From the NCBI RefSeq assembly GCF_900188155.1, contig NZ_FZOG01000005.1, positions 248,001 through 312,000 on the forward strand: a stretch of 64,000 nucleotides of DNA, written 5' to 3'. Shown one piece after another: positions 50,486 to 59,497 of this stretch (positions are counted from its first letter, which is position 1; each line of letters opens with the position of its first letter). The translations under genes were made by a program, and so were the position numbers. The notes beneath the pieces are model-generated. The model was given only the letters and a program-made list of their open reading frames with translations. It searched no databases and was not told the DNA's origin. The DNA comes from Pseudomonas segetis. GTDB lineage: Bacteria > Pseudomonadota > Gammaproteobacteria > Pseudomonadales > Pseudomonadaceae.

Positions 50486-52099
50486 ATGACCCACACCTAT
50501 CTCACGCTCGACAGCGTTTCTTACACCTTGCCCGATGGGCGAACCATTTTCAGTGATCTCAGTGTGCAACTTGACCTGCGCAAAACGGCCTTGGTTGGCC
50601 GCAACGGCGTAGGTAAAAGCCTGCTGGGCAAGATTATCGCCGGGCAACTCGTTGCGACTTCAGGTCGATGTTTTCGGTCGGGGCGAGTGTTTTATCTGGC
50701 GCAGCAAATATCTACCTCCAAACACACCTGTGTAGCTGAGTTGGCGGGTGTTAAAGGCATTATCGATGCGCTGCAACGCATTGCTGCGGGCAGTGTTGAT
50801 CCTTGTGACTTTGATGCCGTGGGCGAGCGCTGGAACATAAGCCAGCAACTCGAAGCCGAGCTTGGCGCCCAAGGCTTGGGGCATATTGCCATTGACCGGC
50901 CTGTTGCCAGCTTGAGTGGCGGGGAAGTCATGCGCATTGCCCTGGTCGGCGCTTATTTGGCGGACGTCGAATTCCTAGTGCTCGATGAGCCGAGCAATCA
51001 CCTTGATCGCGAAGGTCGCCAGCTATTGATCGAGCAATTACAGGCCTGGCCCAAAGGCTTGCTGGTAATCAGTCATGATCGTGAATTGCTGGCCAGCATG
51101 GAACGGGTGGTTGAGTTGTCCTCATTAGGGCTGCGCAGCTATGGCGGAGGCTTTTCTTTCTATCAACAATGCAGGGCGCAAGAGCATGAGCAGGCCCAAG
51201 CGTATCTGGCCAAATGCAAACTCCAGCGCAAACATGCAGTACAGAAACAACGCTGTATTCAAGCGCGAGCCGAACGCCAAAACGCCCGCGCAAGCAGCCA
51301 GGCCAGCAGTGCCAACCAGGCGAAGATTCTCCTGGGGCGTGCCAGGCAACGTAGCGAGGTCAGCAATGGCAAGCAGCTTAAACTGCAGGGTGTGCAGCGT
51401 GAGCAGTTGTCACAGCAGGTCAAGCAGGCGGCACAACAGGTTGAGCAAGCAGCCGAGATTAGCATGCAGGCACCAGGTGCGGGGCAAGGGCATCAGGCAC
51501 GACTGGTGGAATTGGAGCACTTGGAGTTGCCCTTTGTCGCACCGGCTGCACGTACCCTGAGCCTGGTGTTGAATAATACCCAGCGGGTCGCGATCACCGG
51601 GCCCAATGGCTGTGGTAAATCGACTTTGCTCAAGGTCATGGCCGGTCTTGTGCAACCCTTGGCTGGAGCATGCAAAATAAGCGGTGCATTTGCCTACCTG
51701 GATCAACAGTTGCTCGGCTCCAGTCCTGAAAAATCGGCACTTGAGCAACTACGAGCGGTCAATACCGGGCTTGATCAAAGTGAGTTGCGTACGCGATTGG
51801 CTCAATTGGGCCTTGAGGCGGATGCGGTGATGCAACCGAGCGGATGCCTGAGTGGCGGTGAGCGTCTGAAGGTTGCCCTGGCGTGTGCACTCTATGCCGA
51901 TGTTCCGGCGCAACTGTTGCTGCTGGATGAACCCAGTAATCACCTGGACCTTGTTTCGCTACAAGCCCTTGAGCAAACGCTTTGCGCGTATCGTGGCGGA
52001 TTAATGGTGGTGTCGCACGATGAGGTATTTCTGCAGCAGCTGCAATTAACCCACCGCCTGGCGCCGGACTCCGCTGGCTGGACGCTAGCGCCTTGGTAG
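50486..52099 (+). CDS. ABC-F ATPase
   Basis: 537 residues with two ABC domains and no membrane segment. The first (about 5-230) has Walker A GRNGVGKS, LSGGE and FLVLDEPSNHLD; the second (about 345-530) has GPNGCGKST, LSGGE and LLLLDEPSNHLD. Between them is a basic, Gln/Ala-rich interdomain linker (about 235-340), the part that reaches the ribosome peptidyl-transferase centre in ABC-F translation factors. It could be a housekeeping factor or an antibiotic-protection protein; the linker does not match one I know. Start chosen at 50486 because of the GGGGG SD. Confidence 0.85.
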   Translation: MTHTYLTLDSVSYTLPDGRTIFSDLSVQLDLRKTALVGRNGVGKSLLGKIIAGQLVATSGRCFRSGRVFYLAQQISTSKHTCVAELAGVKGIIDALQRIAAGSVDPCDFDAVGERWNISQQLEAELGAQGLGHIAIDRPVASLSGGEVMRIALVGAYLADVEFLVLDEPSNHLDREGRQLLIEQLQAWPKGLLVISHDRELLASMERVVELSSLGLRSYGGGFSFYQQCRAQEHEQAQAYLAKCKLQRKHAVQKQRCIQARAERQNARASSQASSANQAKILLGRARQRSEVSNGKQLKLQGVQREQLSQQVKQAAQQVEQAAEISMQAPGAGQGHQARLVELEHLELPFVAPAARTLSLVLNNTQRVAITGPNGCGKSTLLKVMAGLVQPLAGACKISGAFAYLDQQLLGSSPEKSALEQLRAVNTGLDQSELRTRLAQLGLEADAVMQPSGCLSGGERLKVALACALYADVPAQLLLLDEPSNHLDLVSLQALEQTLCAYRGGLMVVSHDEVFLQQLQLTHRLAPDSAGWTLAPW

Positions 52100-52128
52100 C
52101 GGCGCTATGCAGTCCAGCCAAGCGTCCT

Positions 52129-52755
52129 TTAGCGGCTCAACAACGAAGCGGTTCCAGCTGCGCCAAACAGGCCGGCACTAATGCGGTTGAACCAGACCTG
52201 GCCTTTGCCTGACCTCAGGTAGCGGGCCGCGCTCTGGGCGCTAAGACCGTAGAACAGCTTGCAGGCAAGATCGAGTGCTGCCCAGGTGGCAATCATCACC
52301 ATTAGTTGCTGGGCCAGAGAGTGATCGGTGGAGAGAAATTGGGGCAGAAAAGCGGCGAAGAACAGGATGTCTTTCGGATTGCTCGCGCCCAAGCCAAAGG
52401 CTTTCCAGAACATGCTGTTGAAGCTGGGGTTGACGGGCTGTTCATCCGCAGTGACCGGCTTGGCCGCCTGGCGCGAGGCTTGCCAACTCTGCCAGGCGAG
52501 ATAGAACAGGTACAACGCGCCCACGAGCTTTAGCGCGGAGAACAGTTTTTCCGAAGCCAGCAACAGGGCGCCCAGGCCCAGGGCGGAAGCGCTTAGCAGG
52601 CAGATTGAAGCCGACACGCCGCCGATGAATGCGGGTATTGAACGACGCAGGCCATAGTTCAGGCTGTTGCTGACCATCAACAGCGAAAGTGGACCGGGGA
52701 TGAGGATCACAACCAGCGCCGCACTGCTGAACAATAACCAGGTTTCCAGACTCAT
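52129..52755 (-). CDS. LysE/RhtB-family exporter
   Basis: The ATG at 52755 (SD GGAG) gives 208 residues with six membrane helices. The family segment LLFSSAALVVILIPGPLSLLMVSNSLNYG is at the N-terminus, and WKAFGLGASNPKDILFFAAFLPQFL lies in the middle. It exports an amino acid or homoserine lactone-like compound; the substrate cannot be read. Convergent with the ABC-F gene (29 nt). Confidence 0.85.
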   Translation of the reverse strand: MSLETWLLFSSAALVVILIPGPLSLLMVSNSLNYGLRRSIPAFIGGVSASICLLSASALGLGALLLASEKLFSALKLVGALYLFYLAWQSWQASRQAAKPVTADEQPVNPSFNSMFWKAFGLGASNPKDILFFAAFLPQFLSTDHSLAQQLMVMIATWAALDLACKLFYGLSAQSAARYLRSGKGQVWFNRISAGLFGAAGTASLLSR

Positions 52756-52774
52756 GTTACTTACTCCAGATGTT

Positions 52775-52804
52775 GAAAAACCCCGACGCACAAGCGTCGG
52801 GGTT
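52775..52804 (-). terminator. intrinsic terminator of the NCS2 (AzgA-type) permease
   Basis: AACCCCGACGC pairs with GCGTCGGGGTT around ACAA; on the minus strand T5 follows. It lies about 65 nt beyond the permease stop. Confidence 0.85.
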
Positions 52805-52868
52805 TGGAGCCTTGCTCTCGCCAGGGGCTAGCAGCCGTACAGGCTTGGTTGTCCAGCCGCAAAGCGGC

Positions 52869-54218
52869 CTAGAGGAAGGCAAACTTAGCGATAAAGATAA
52901 TGCAGAGCACATATAAAGACACTGATACTTTGCTACGTTGCCCGGTCAGTATCTTCAAGGTTGCGTAGGTCAAAAAACCCAGCGCAATGCCGTTGGCGAT
53001 GGAGAAGGTCAACGGCATCATCACCACAGTGACAATGGCGGGGATAGTGTCTGTCAGGTCTTCCCAGTCGATGTGGGCCATGCCGCTCATCATCAGCATT
53101 GCCACGTAGATCAGCGCGCCTGCTGTGGCATACGCAGGGATCATGCCTGCCAGCGGGGCAAAGAACATCGCGCAGAGAAACAGTATGCCAACTGCTATTG
53201 CCGTAAGGCCGGTGCGACCACCTGCAGCAACCCCGGAAGCACTTTCGACGTAGCTGGTTACAGGCGGGCAACCCACCATTGCGCCAATGACGCTTGAAGT
53301 ACTGTCGGCCTTGAGGGCTTTGGACAGGTTCTGGATCTGACCATCGTCATCCACCAGTTTGGCGCGGTGGGCAACGCCCATCAGCGTGCCGGCGGTGTCG
53401 AACATGTTGACGAACAGGAAGGCCAGGATAACGCTGACCATCGAGATATTGAATGCGCCCTTGATGTCCATTGCCAGGAAGGTTGGCGCCAGGCTTGGCG
53501 GCATCGAAACCACGCCGCCAAACTCAACCAGGCCCATGCCCCAGCCGATCGCGGTGACTGCAAGCATGCTGACCAAAATGGCACCGAATACATTGCGGTG
53601 GCTAAGCACGGCAATCATCAGAAAGCACACGGCAGCAAGCAAGGCATTTGGTTCGCCGAATGAACCCATGGTGATTAATGTGGCCGGGCTGTCGACAACA
53701 ATGCCGGCCGTTTTAAGGCCAATCAAACCGAGGAATAAACCGACCCCGGCGCCCATGGCAAAGCGTAGGCTCATGGGAATGCTATTGAGCAGCCACTCAC
53801 GGATACGTGAAAGGCTCATGATCATGAAGAGAACGCCGGAAATAAACACCGCGCCCAACGCGGTCTCCCAGCTGTATCCCATCTCGCCGACAACGGTGTA
53901 GGTGAAGAACGCATTGAGGCCCATGCCTGGCGCCAGGCCTACGGGCCAGTTGGCATACAGGCCCATAAGGAAACAGCCCAGGGCCGCCCCGATGCAGGTC
54001 GCAACGAAGGCCGCGCCGTGATCGACCCCGGCGTCGGCCATGATGTTCGGGTTTACAAAAATGATGTAGGCCATGGTGACAAAGGTTGTCAGGCCAGCAA
54101 GCAACTCGGTTTTGACAGTGGTGCGGTGCTCGGTCAGCTTGAAAAAACGATCAAGTAATCCGTTTTTACCAAGCCCAGCGTTTGGCTGAGTGATTTGTTC
54201 TGATTTTACGCTTTCCAC
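52869..54218 (-). CDS. NCS2/AzgA-type adenine-hypoxanthine-guanine permease
   Basis: The start is GTG 54218 (MESVKSEQ) with GAGGAG 7 nt upstream; an ATG five codons earlier is also in frame. The 449 residues form about thirteen membrane helices. Family marks: TTVKTELLAGLTTFVTMAYIIFVNPNIM (about 33-60), GLYANWPVGLAPGMGLNAFFTYTV, FVNMFDTAGTLMGVAHRA, VGCPPVTSYVESASGVAAGGRTGL. It imports purine bases by proton symport. Its promoter has both a TTGTATACAA site and a RutR-type site, so both regulators may control it. Confidence 0.87.
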   Translation of the reverse strand: MESVKSEQITQPNAGLGKNGLLDRFFKLTEHRTTVKTELLAGLTTFVTMAYIIFVNPNIMADAGVDHGAAFVATCIGAALGCFLMGLYANWPVGLAPGMGLNAFFTYTVVGEMGYSWETALGAVFISGVLFMIMSLSRIREWLLNSIPMSLRFAMGAGVGLFLGLIGLKTAGIVVDSPATLITMGSFGEPNALLAAVCFLMIAVLSHRNVFGAILVSMLAVTAIGWGMGLVEFGGVVSMPPSLAPTFLAMDIKGAFNISMVSVILAFLFVNMFDTAGTLMGVAHRAKLVDDDGQIQNLSKALKADSTSSVIGAMVGCPPVTSYVESASGVAAGGRTGLTAIAVGILFLCAMFFAPLAGMIPAYATAGALIYVAMLMMSGMAHIDWEDLTDTIPAIVTVVMMPLTFSIANGIALGFLTYATLKILTGQRSKVSVSLYVLCIIFIAKFAFL

Positions 54219-54325
54219 GCGGGTACTCCTCATTTCTCTTGTTGTGTGCCACCCAGAGCTGGCGCTATGCGCACGTTAACTCTCTGAGGCAGGTGGCAGG
54301 TTGAGTGTGCTTGCTGGCTAAGTTG

Positions 54326-54341
54326 TTGACCGAGCGGTCAG
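54326..54341. promoter_or_regulatory. RutR-box-type operator, NCS2/AzgA permease
   Basis: TTGACC-GAGC-GGTCAG, close to TTGACCA-NN-TGGTCAA of E. coli RutR (TGAC-N6-GTCA). It lies just downstream of the predicted start point of the permease transcript, where a bound repressor would act as a roadblock. Confidence 0.6.
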
Positions 54342-54357
54342 GAAGTCACACACCGCG

Positions 54358-54386
54358 ATTATGCTGTTGTATACAAAAAATGCAAA
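54358..54386 (-). promoter_or_regulatory. NCS2/AzgA promoter with GntR-type operator in the spacer
   Basis: Minus strand TTTGCA (54386-54381), 17-nt spacer, CATAAT (54363-54358). The perfect palindrome TTGTATACAA (54367-54376) is inside the spacer, the same layout as at the porin promoter. Confidence 0.6.
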
Positions 54387-54558
54387 TACTGTTTTTACTT
54401 GCTAAGCAGGCTATCAATAGCTGTGCCCATACTTTTGATAGCTGCCAATGCTGATCCATGTCTATAAAAGTGATAAAAAACAGAAGGATACTCGGCTGGC
54501 TAAACCTGAGGCTCATGTGCAATCAGCCTGTAAACTGGCCTTGGATATAGCAAATTTA

Positions 54559-54574
54559 TTGACTTTCAGGTCAG
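54559..54574. promoter_or_regulatory. RutR-box-type site between permease and GntR genes
   Basis: TTGACTTTCAGGTCAG, TGAC-N6-GTCA again, nearly the same as the site before moaA (CTGACTTTAAAGTCAG). It lies in the 669-bp region 54219-54887, which otherwise holds no convincing gene. Confidence 0.5.
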
Positions 54575-54704
54575 TAAACTGGCAATGCCGACCATCCTTT
54601 GAAGCGGGATCAGTCAGTTTATGGATTTAATGCTCAGCCTGAACCTTGAGGCGATGTGTTAGCCACCGATTGTATCTGTGCAAAAAATGCGGGAATTGGC
54701 TGGA

Positions 54705-54714
54705 TTGTGTACAA
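54705..54714. promoter_or_regulatory. GntR-type operator upstream of its own gene
   Basis: TTGTGTACAA, identical to the site before hiuH, 173 bp upstream of the GntR start. It suggests autoregulation. A convincing promoter was not found over it. Confidence 0.55.
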
Positions 54715-54887
54715 TGAAAGCGTTTTTTTTGTGTTTATCCGTGTGTGCTGCTTGTCAGTGAGCCGGGATTACGCAATAAAGAACCTATTAACAGTGATGA
54801 GCGTGGGGGAGCGCCTGGATTGCCTGGTTTTGCAGGCTATGCGCTGATCCCGATTTATATTGCTGAACCTGTCTAACGCGAGCCCAA

Positions 54888-55655
54888 ATGAACGAACAAT
54901 TGCAGCCACTCAAAAAGCAGTCCCGCGCACTTAAGAACAGTCGCACCGGGACGCAGGACGATGTCGTTTATGCACATATTTTTGATGCCATACTGGAGCA
55001 GCGACTCGCTCCCGGCACCAAGTTGAGTGAAGAGGCCCTGGGTGAGATTTTTGGCGTAAGCCGGACCATCATCCGTCGTGCCTTGTCGCGTTTGGCGCAT
55101 GAAGGGGTTGTGCTGCTGCGTCCCAACCGTGGCGCGGTAGTGGCTAGCCCAAGCGTTGAGGAAGCCCGGCAGATATTCTATGCCCGGCGAATGGTTGAGC
55201 GGGCAATCACCGAGTTGGCAGTGCAATACGCTACGGTCGACCAGCTCAATGAACTGCGCCAGATGGTAGAGGATGAACAGATCAGCTTCTCGCGCGGTGA
55301 CCGCGGGGCGGGTATTCGTTTATCCGGTGAGTTTCACCTGAAGTTGGCCGAGGCAGCAAAGAATGCGCCGCTGGTCAGCTTCCAGCGCAGCCTGGTATCC
55401 CAGACTTCGCTGATCATCGCCCAATACGAAAGCGGCAGCCGCTCGCACTGTTCCTACGATGAACACAATCAACTTATTGATGCAATCGAGGCGCGTGACG
55501 CCGAGCGCGCGGTCAGCCTGATGATGCATCACATGGATCACATCGACAGCAAGCTCAACCTCGACGAAGACAGTGCATCGGATGACTTGCACGCCGTATT
55601 CTCGCACCTGCTGCAAACCAAGAAAAAGCCGGGCAAGGCTATTCTCAACAACTGA
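54888..55655 (+). CDS. GntR-family regulator (FCD type), likely purine catabolism regulator
   Basis: A 255-residue protein with a winged helix (about 28-90; LSEEALGEIFGVSRTIIRRALSRLAHEGVV) and an all-helical FCD ligand domain (about 95-225, with FHLKLAEAAKNAPL and EHNQLIDAIEARDAERAVSLMMHHMDHI, His residues that usually bind metal). The FCD group binds sites of the kind T.GT..AC.A, which the TTGTnnACAA repeats of this region match. The purine role is inferred from position and sites. Convergent with folE; a 13-bp hairpin separates them. Confidence 0.87.
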   Translation: MNEQLQPLKKQSRALKNSRTGTQDDVVYAHIFDAILEQRLAPGTKLSEEALGEIFGVSRTIIRRALSRLAHEGVVLLRPNRGAVVASPSVEEARQIFYARRMVERAITELAVQYATVDQLNELRQMVEDEQISFSRGDRGAGIRLSGEFHLKLAEAAKNAPLVSFQRSLVSQTSLIIAQYESGSRSHCSYDEHNQLIDAIEARDAERAVSLMMHHMDHIDSKLNLDEDSASDDLHAVFSHLLQTKKKPGKAILNN

Positions 55656-55664
55656 GCTGGCTTG

Positions 55665-55699
55665 GCCATCAAAGAGTTTGGTATGCACTCTTTGATGGC
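55665..55699. terminator. hairpin between GntR gene and folE
   Basis: GCCATCAAAGAGT and ACTCTTTGATGGC are perfect 13-bp complements around a 9-nt loop, between two convergent stops. No clear T-tract follows, so termination strength is uncertain. Confidence 0.6.
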
Positions 55700-55715
55700 T
55701 GCTCGTGGCGCAGGA

Positions 55716-56264
55716 TCAGTTGTTGATCAGGCTGAGAAACTCGCTGCGTGTGGCTGCATTCTTGCGGAACTCGCCGAGCATCACAGAGGTGACCATGGAA
55801 GAGTTCTGCTTCTCGACACCGCGCATCATCATGCACATGTGCTGGGCCTCAATGACCACGGCGACACCGAGCGCGCCAGTCACTTGCTGAATGGCTTCGG
55901 CAATCTGGCGGCTCAGATTCTCCTGGATTTGCAGGCGGCGGGCGTACATATCGACGATCCGCGCGATTTTTGACAACCCCAGTACTTTTCCGCTCGGGAT
56001 ATAGGCTACATGGGCCTTGCCGATAAAGGGCAGCAGGTGGTGCTCGCATAACGAATACAGTTCGATGTTCTTGACCAGTACCATTTCACTGGCATCAGAG
56101 CTGAATAGTGCGCCATTGGTGACTTCTTCCAGCGTCTGCTGGTAGCCGCGACAGAGGTACTGCATGGCTTTTGCCGCACGTTTTGGCGTGTCGAGCAGGC
56201 CTTCGCGGGACACATCTTCACCAAGTTGGCCAAGAATCTGGGTGTAGTTCTGTTCCAGGGACAT
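55716..56264 (-). CDS. folE: GTP cyclohydrolase I
   Basis: From ATG 56264 (SD AGGAAG) there are 182 residues. Zinc ligands are C73 and H76 in [11 protein letters not shown] and a third Cys in HMCMMMRGV (about 144). The substrate segment [25 protein letters not shown] is intact. It makes dihydroneopterin triphosphate for folate. The ~20-residue N-terminal extension of longer FolE forms is absent. It begins 147 nt upstream of the smr gene stop and is not obviously coupled to it. Confidence 0.92.
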   Translation of the reverse strand: MSLEQNYTQILGQLGEDVSREGLLDTPKRAAKAMQYLCRGYQQTLEEVTNGALFSSDASEMVLVKNIELYSLCEHHLLPFIGKAHVAYIPSGKVLGLSKIARIVDMYARRLQIQENLSRQIAEAIQQVTGALGVAVVIEAQHMCMMMRGVEKQNSSMVTSVMLGEFRKNAATRSEFLSLINN

Positions 56265-56411
56265 TGATCTTCCTGTTGGGACTGACAAATATGCACAGAC
56301 GCGCAGGGTAGGGTGCGGATTGCCGGCTGGCAAGCGCGGCGTACGCCAAGCTGATACAGATTTTGCGTCAGTAAGGTTTAGCGTTAACTCATCCCGAGGG
56401 TTATGGGCTAT

Positions 56412-56972
56412 TCAATCTTCGTCACGCCCGTCCATCATGGTGCGTTTGAGAATGATATAAACCGCGCCTGTGCCGCCATGCTTGGGCTGGCACGAGGCGA
56501 AGCCAAGTACTTGTGGATGCTGGCGAAGCCAGGTGTTTACATGGCTTTTAATCATGGGCTTGCGTCCGTCTATTCGTGCGGCCTTGCCATGGGTAACGCG
56601 CACGCAGCGTACTTCGAGCTTGCACGCCTCGGCCAGGAACTCCCACAGGGTATCCCGGGCTTTCTCCACGTTCATGCCATGCAGGTCCAGGCTGCCATCG
56701 AAGGCTATCTGGCCAAGCTTGAGCTTGCGCATCTGGCTTTCCTGCATGCCGTTGGCTGCCCAATAGAGCGGATCCTCGGTGCCGACGTCAATTACGAACT
56801 GGTCTGACAAACCATCAACCTTGATGCTGTTGTCACGCACCGTCGCGTTCTGGCGCAATGTGGCCAGCTTGGTCTTGTCGAGTTTGGGTTTGCCGGTATC
56901 GGCGCGATCATGCTTGATCGGCTTCACGCCCTTGAGTTGGGCTTGGAATAAAGAAAAATCATCGTCTTGCAT
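56412..56972 (-). CDS. Smr-domain protein (SmrA/YdaL-like)
   Basis: From ATG 56972 (SD GGAGG) there are 186 residues. After a variable N-terminal half, the C-terminal Smr domain (about 95-180) has LDLHGMNVEKARDTLWEFL, RCVRVTHGKA and the closing GGTGAVYIILK. Smr domains are small endonuclease or nicking modules related to MutS2; single-domain forms may act on RNA or stalled ribosomes. Cellular function here is not known. Confidence 0.88.
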   Translation of the reverse strand: MQDDDFSLFQAQLKGVKPIKHDRADTGKPKLDKTKLATLRQNATVRDNSIKVDGLSDQFVIDVGTEDPLYWAANGMQESQMRKLKLGQIAFDGSLDLHGMNVEKARDTLWEFLAEACKLEVRCVRVTHGKAARIDGRKPMIKSHVNTWLRQHPQVLGFASCQPKHGGTGAVYIILKRTMMDGRDED

Positions 56973-57071
56973 TATGGCCTCCACACTGGCCACTAGTGTA
57001 ACCAAGGCAGCGCTGTTTCTGCTGCCTTGTTGTATTGAATAATCAAATAATGGCTGCGGGGCGGGGTAGGG

Positions 57072-57392
57072 TCACTTGCGCTTTTTCATCAGGTGACGCG
57101 ACATGCTCAAGTCACCAGGGCGGCGTAATCGGCGGCGAAACATGCGCCAGAGCGCAACGCCAAACCAGAGCAGGAGAAGACCTGCGACGACTAATACCGC
57201 CGAGCCCGCCGGGGAGTCATTCAGGTTGCCCAGGGCAGACGGCCGGCCGAGCAGTGCTGCGGCTCCTGCCATGGCCAGGAGCACTCCGCCGGCAGCGAAC
57301 AAGGCGGCAAGTGCCGCGGCGAAGCGCAGGCGCCAGTTGCCCGGCTCGCGGGGGCGCAAGCGGCGGGCATTGAAACCATCGGATTGCTTCAT
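57072..57392 (-). CDS. small membrane protein, two helices
   Basis: 106 residues with helices at about 21-47 (RFAAALAALFAAGGVLLAMA) and 61-84 (AGSAVLVVAGLLLLWFGVALW), flanked by very basic ends. AAGGAA SD. No family was recognised. It lies between smr and the isochorismatase-like gene on the same strand. Confidence 0.6.
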   Translation of the reverse strand: MKQSDGFNARRLRPREPGNWRLRFAAALAALFAAGGVLLAMAGAAALLGRPSALGNLNDSPAGSAVLVVAGLLLLWFGVALWRMFRRRLRRPGDLSMSRHLMKKRK

Positions 57393-57494
57393 TCCGATTT
57401 CCTTTTGGGTATCGGCGTGTGACAGGCTCAGGTTCTAGTGGTTCCTTCGCTGCAAAGCAGTCGTTATTGCGTCTTCTCCATCGGCCTGTATTGG

Positions 57495-58094
57495 TCAGTT
57501 TAGTAGGCTGTCGGCCTGCTCAACCACGGCGGCAAAGTTGTCAGCCAGCGCAATCATTTCAAAACGGTGCATCTCGGCGCCGCTGATGACCTGTCCATCC
57601 AGGGTCGGCAGGTCGCGCGTTGCGCATGCGGCGTTGACCATGGTGCAGCGGTAACCGTAGTCCTTGGTGGCACGTACTGTGCTGCTGATGCTGGAGTGGG
57701 TCATAAAACCGCAGACAATCAAGTCCAGCCGCCCCAGTGCTTGCAGGCGCTCATGCAGGTCGGTGCCAGAAAATGCGTTAGGCAGGCGTTTTTCAATCAC
57801 CAGTTCGCCCGGTAGCGGAGCCACCTCGGGGATATGTGCACCGCGCGGGCCGCGTGGGTCCAGCACGCCATCGGGGATGCCTAGATGCTTGACGTGAACA
57901 ATAGGCGTACCCATGGCTCGCGCGGCGTCGAGCAGCTTGGCGATTTCAGCCACCGCTGGTTCAACCTGCGGCAGTTTCAATACACCGCTGCGGTACTCTT
58001 CCTGGGTATCGATAACCAACAGGGTCGCAGTCTTCAAGGTGGCAGGGGCATGGCTACGGCCAGTTAGCTGCAGTAGCGTTTTGGGGTGTGACAT
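57495..58094 (-). CDS. isochorismatase-fold cysteine hydrolase-like protein (Ser at the Cys position)
   Basis: 199 residues of the isochorismatase fold. The acid D29 (VIDTQEEY) and Lys of EKRLPNAFSGTDL (K102) are present, with VCGFMTHSSISSTVRATKDYGYR (about 127-149). In cysteine hydrolases the residue two after MTH is the nucleophilic Cys; here it is Ser135. Either the enzyme works without the thiol, as isochorismatases can, or it has another nucleophile. It probably hydrolyses a small amide or ether, but the substrate is unknown. SD GGAGCC. Confidence 0.8.
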   Translation of the reverse strand: MSHPKTLLQLTGRSHAPATLKTATLLVIDTQEEYRSGVLKLPQVEPAVAEIAKLLDAARAMGTPIVHVKHLGIPDGVLDPRGPRGAHIPEVAPLPGELVIEKRLPNAFSGTDLHERLQALGRLDLIVCGFMTHSSISSTVRATKDYGYRCTMVNAACATRDLPTLDGQVISGAEMHRFEMIALADNFAAVVEQADSLLN

Positions 58095-58546
58095 TCAAAG
58101 GCTCCTTGTTGACTCTGACGACGCTATTCATTGTCTGCCTGTCTGGCGCTGCTGTGAACCCATTACTGCATGCGCGATGCGTTGCAGGTGAAAAGTTCAG
58201 CTATCCGCCTAGACTCAGACATTGGAAATATCGAGCAGTTTAGGGCTCGCGCTGGGGGGGTACTACATCGGCGTTAAACAGGCTGAAGGATTTATGTGGG
58301 GGTGGATAATGGCAGTAAGCCATCCTAAAAAGCCAGTGCCCAGCCCACAGAATTGCCAGCGCCAGCCGATTTATACTCTTGGCTTGAAACTCAATCCCGG
58401 GTGCAACTCAAGCATTGAATGCCGCACCGGTGGGCACAGGGCGATTCTTATACTTAATTTCTGCCGTCGTTGCACTATCTGGTGCATTCGCAGGGCTTTC
58501 CCATGTGCTGTTAAACTGCCGGATCAATTTAGAAAGGAGAACCTGT
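58095..58546. other. 452-bp gap without a supported gene
   Basis: Possible frames in it (for example 58222-58554) lack SD sites and protein-like composition. An AAAGGAGA SD for prmB stands at its end. Nothing else is seen. Confidence 0.6.
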
Positions 58547-59476
58547 GTGACTGACGTTGGCGCCGCCCGATCTACTCGTTTACAAACCATTCGTGACTAC
58601 ATTCGCTGGGCCGTGACTCGCTTCCAGGTCGCCGGGTTGTTCTATGGCCATGGTTCCGACAACGCTTGGGATGAGGCGCGTCAGTTAGTGCTCGGGGCTC
58701 TGCACCTGCCTTATGAGATTGCAGACAGCTATCTTGATTGTCGCCTCGAAGATGACGAGCATGCCCATCTGCAGGATTTGCTGGCGCGGCGTATTGATGA
58801 CCGCGTTCCCACCGCCTATTTGCTGGGCGAAGCCTGGTTCTGCGGCTTGCCGTTCCTGGTTGACGAGCGTGTTCTGGTGCCGCGCTCACCTATTGCCGAG
58901 TTGATCAACAGCCGCTTCCGGCCTTGGCTGGCAGCCGAGCCCAAACGTATTCTCGATCTGTGCACCGGCTCTGGCTGCATCGGTATTGCCTGCGCTTACG
59001 AGTTTCTTGAGGCAGAAGTGATACTGGGCGACCTGTCGTTCGAGGCGCTTGAAGTCGCCAACCAGAACATTGAGCGCCACGGAATCGAGGACCGTGTTTT
59101 CACCGTGCAGGGGGATGGTTTTTCCGGTTTGCCGGGCCAGCGTTTCGACCTGATCGTCTCGAATCCACCCTATGTCGATGCTGAAGACTTTGCTGACATG
59201 CCCGAAGAGTATCAGCACGAACCTGCACTGGGGCTGGCCTGCGGTGATGACGGCCTGGATCTGGTGCGACGCATGCTGGCTGAAGCTGCGGATCACTTGA
59301 ACGATAACGGTGTGTTGATTGTTGAGGTGGGCAACAGCCAGGTGCACGTCGAAGCACTGTATCCCGAGGTTGACTTCACCTGGCTGGACTTCCAGCAGGG
59401 TGGCCATGGCGTGTTTTTATTGCCTGCCAAGCTTTGCCGCGAGCACCAGGCGTTGTTTCGCTCTCGGCTCAAATAG
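58547..59476 (+). CDS. prmB: ribosomal protein uL3 N5-glutamine methyltransferase
   Basis: The start is GTG 58547, directly after SD AAAGGAGA; 309 residues ([21 protein letters not shown]). The N-terminal helical domain (about 1-105) binds the substrate protein, then the SAM domain has [16 protein letters not shown] (about 135-150) and the catalytic [11 protein letters not shown]. PrmB methylates Gln of ribosomal protein uL3. PrmC (release factor) is a relative; the N-terminal RWAVTRF and the neighbouring aroC favour PrmB, as in other gammaproteobacteria. Confidence 0.88.
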   Translation: MTDVGAARSTRLQTIRDYIRWAVTRFQVAGLFYGHGSDNAWDEARQLVLGALHLPYEIADSYLDCRLEDDEHAHLQDLLARRIDDRVPTAYLLGEAWFCGLPFLVDERVLVPRSPIAELINSRFRPWLAAEPKRILDLCTGSGCIGIACAYEFLEAEVILGDLSFEALEVANQNIERHGIEDRVFTVQGDGFSGLPGQRFDLIVSNPPYVDAEDFADMPEEYQHEPALGLACGDDGLDLVRRMLAEAADHLNDNGVLIVEVGNSQVHVEALYPEVDFTWLDFQQGGHGVFLLPAKLCREHQALFRSRLK

Positions 59477-59497
59477 CCAAAGCTTGCTGCCGGTTGG

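Noticed and set aside
54448..54847. Short frames in the region before the GntR gene
   Set aside because: No SD, no protein-like pattern, and the span holds regulator sites.
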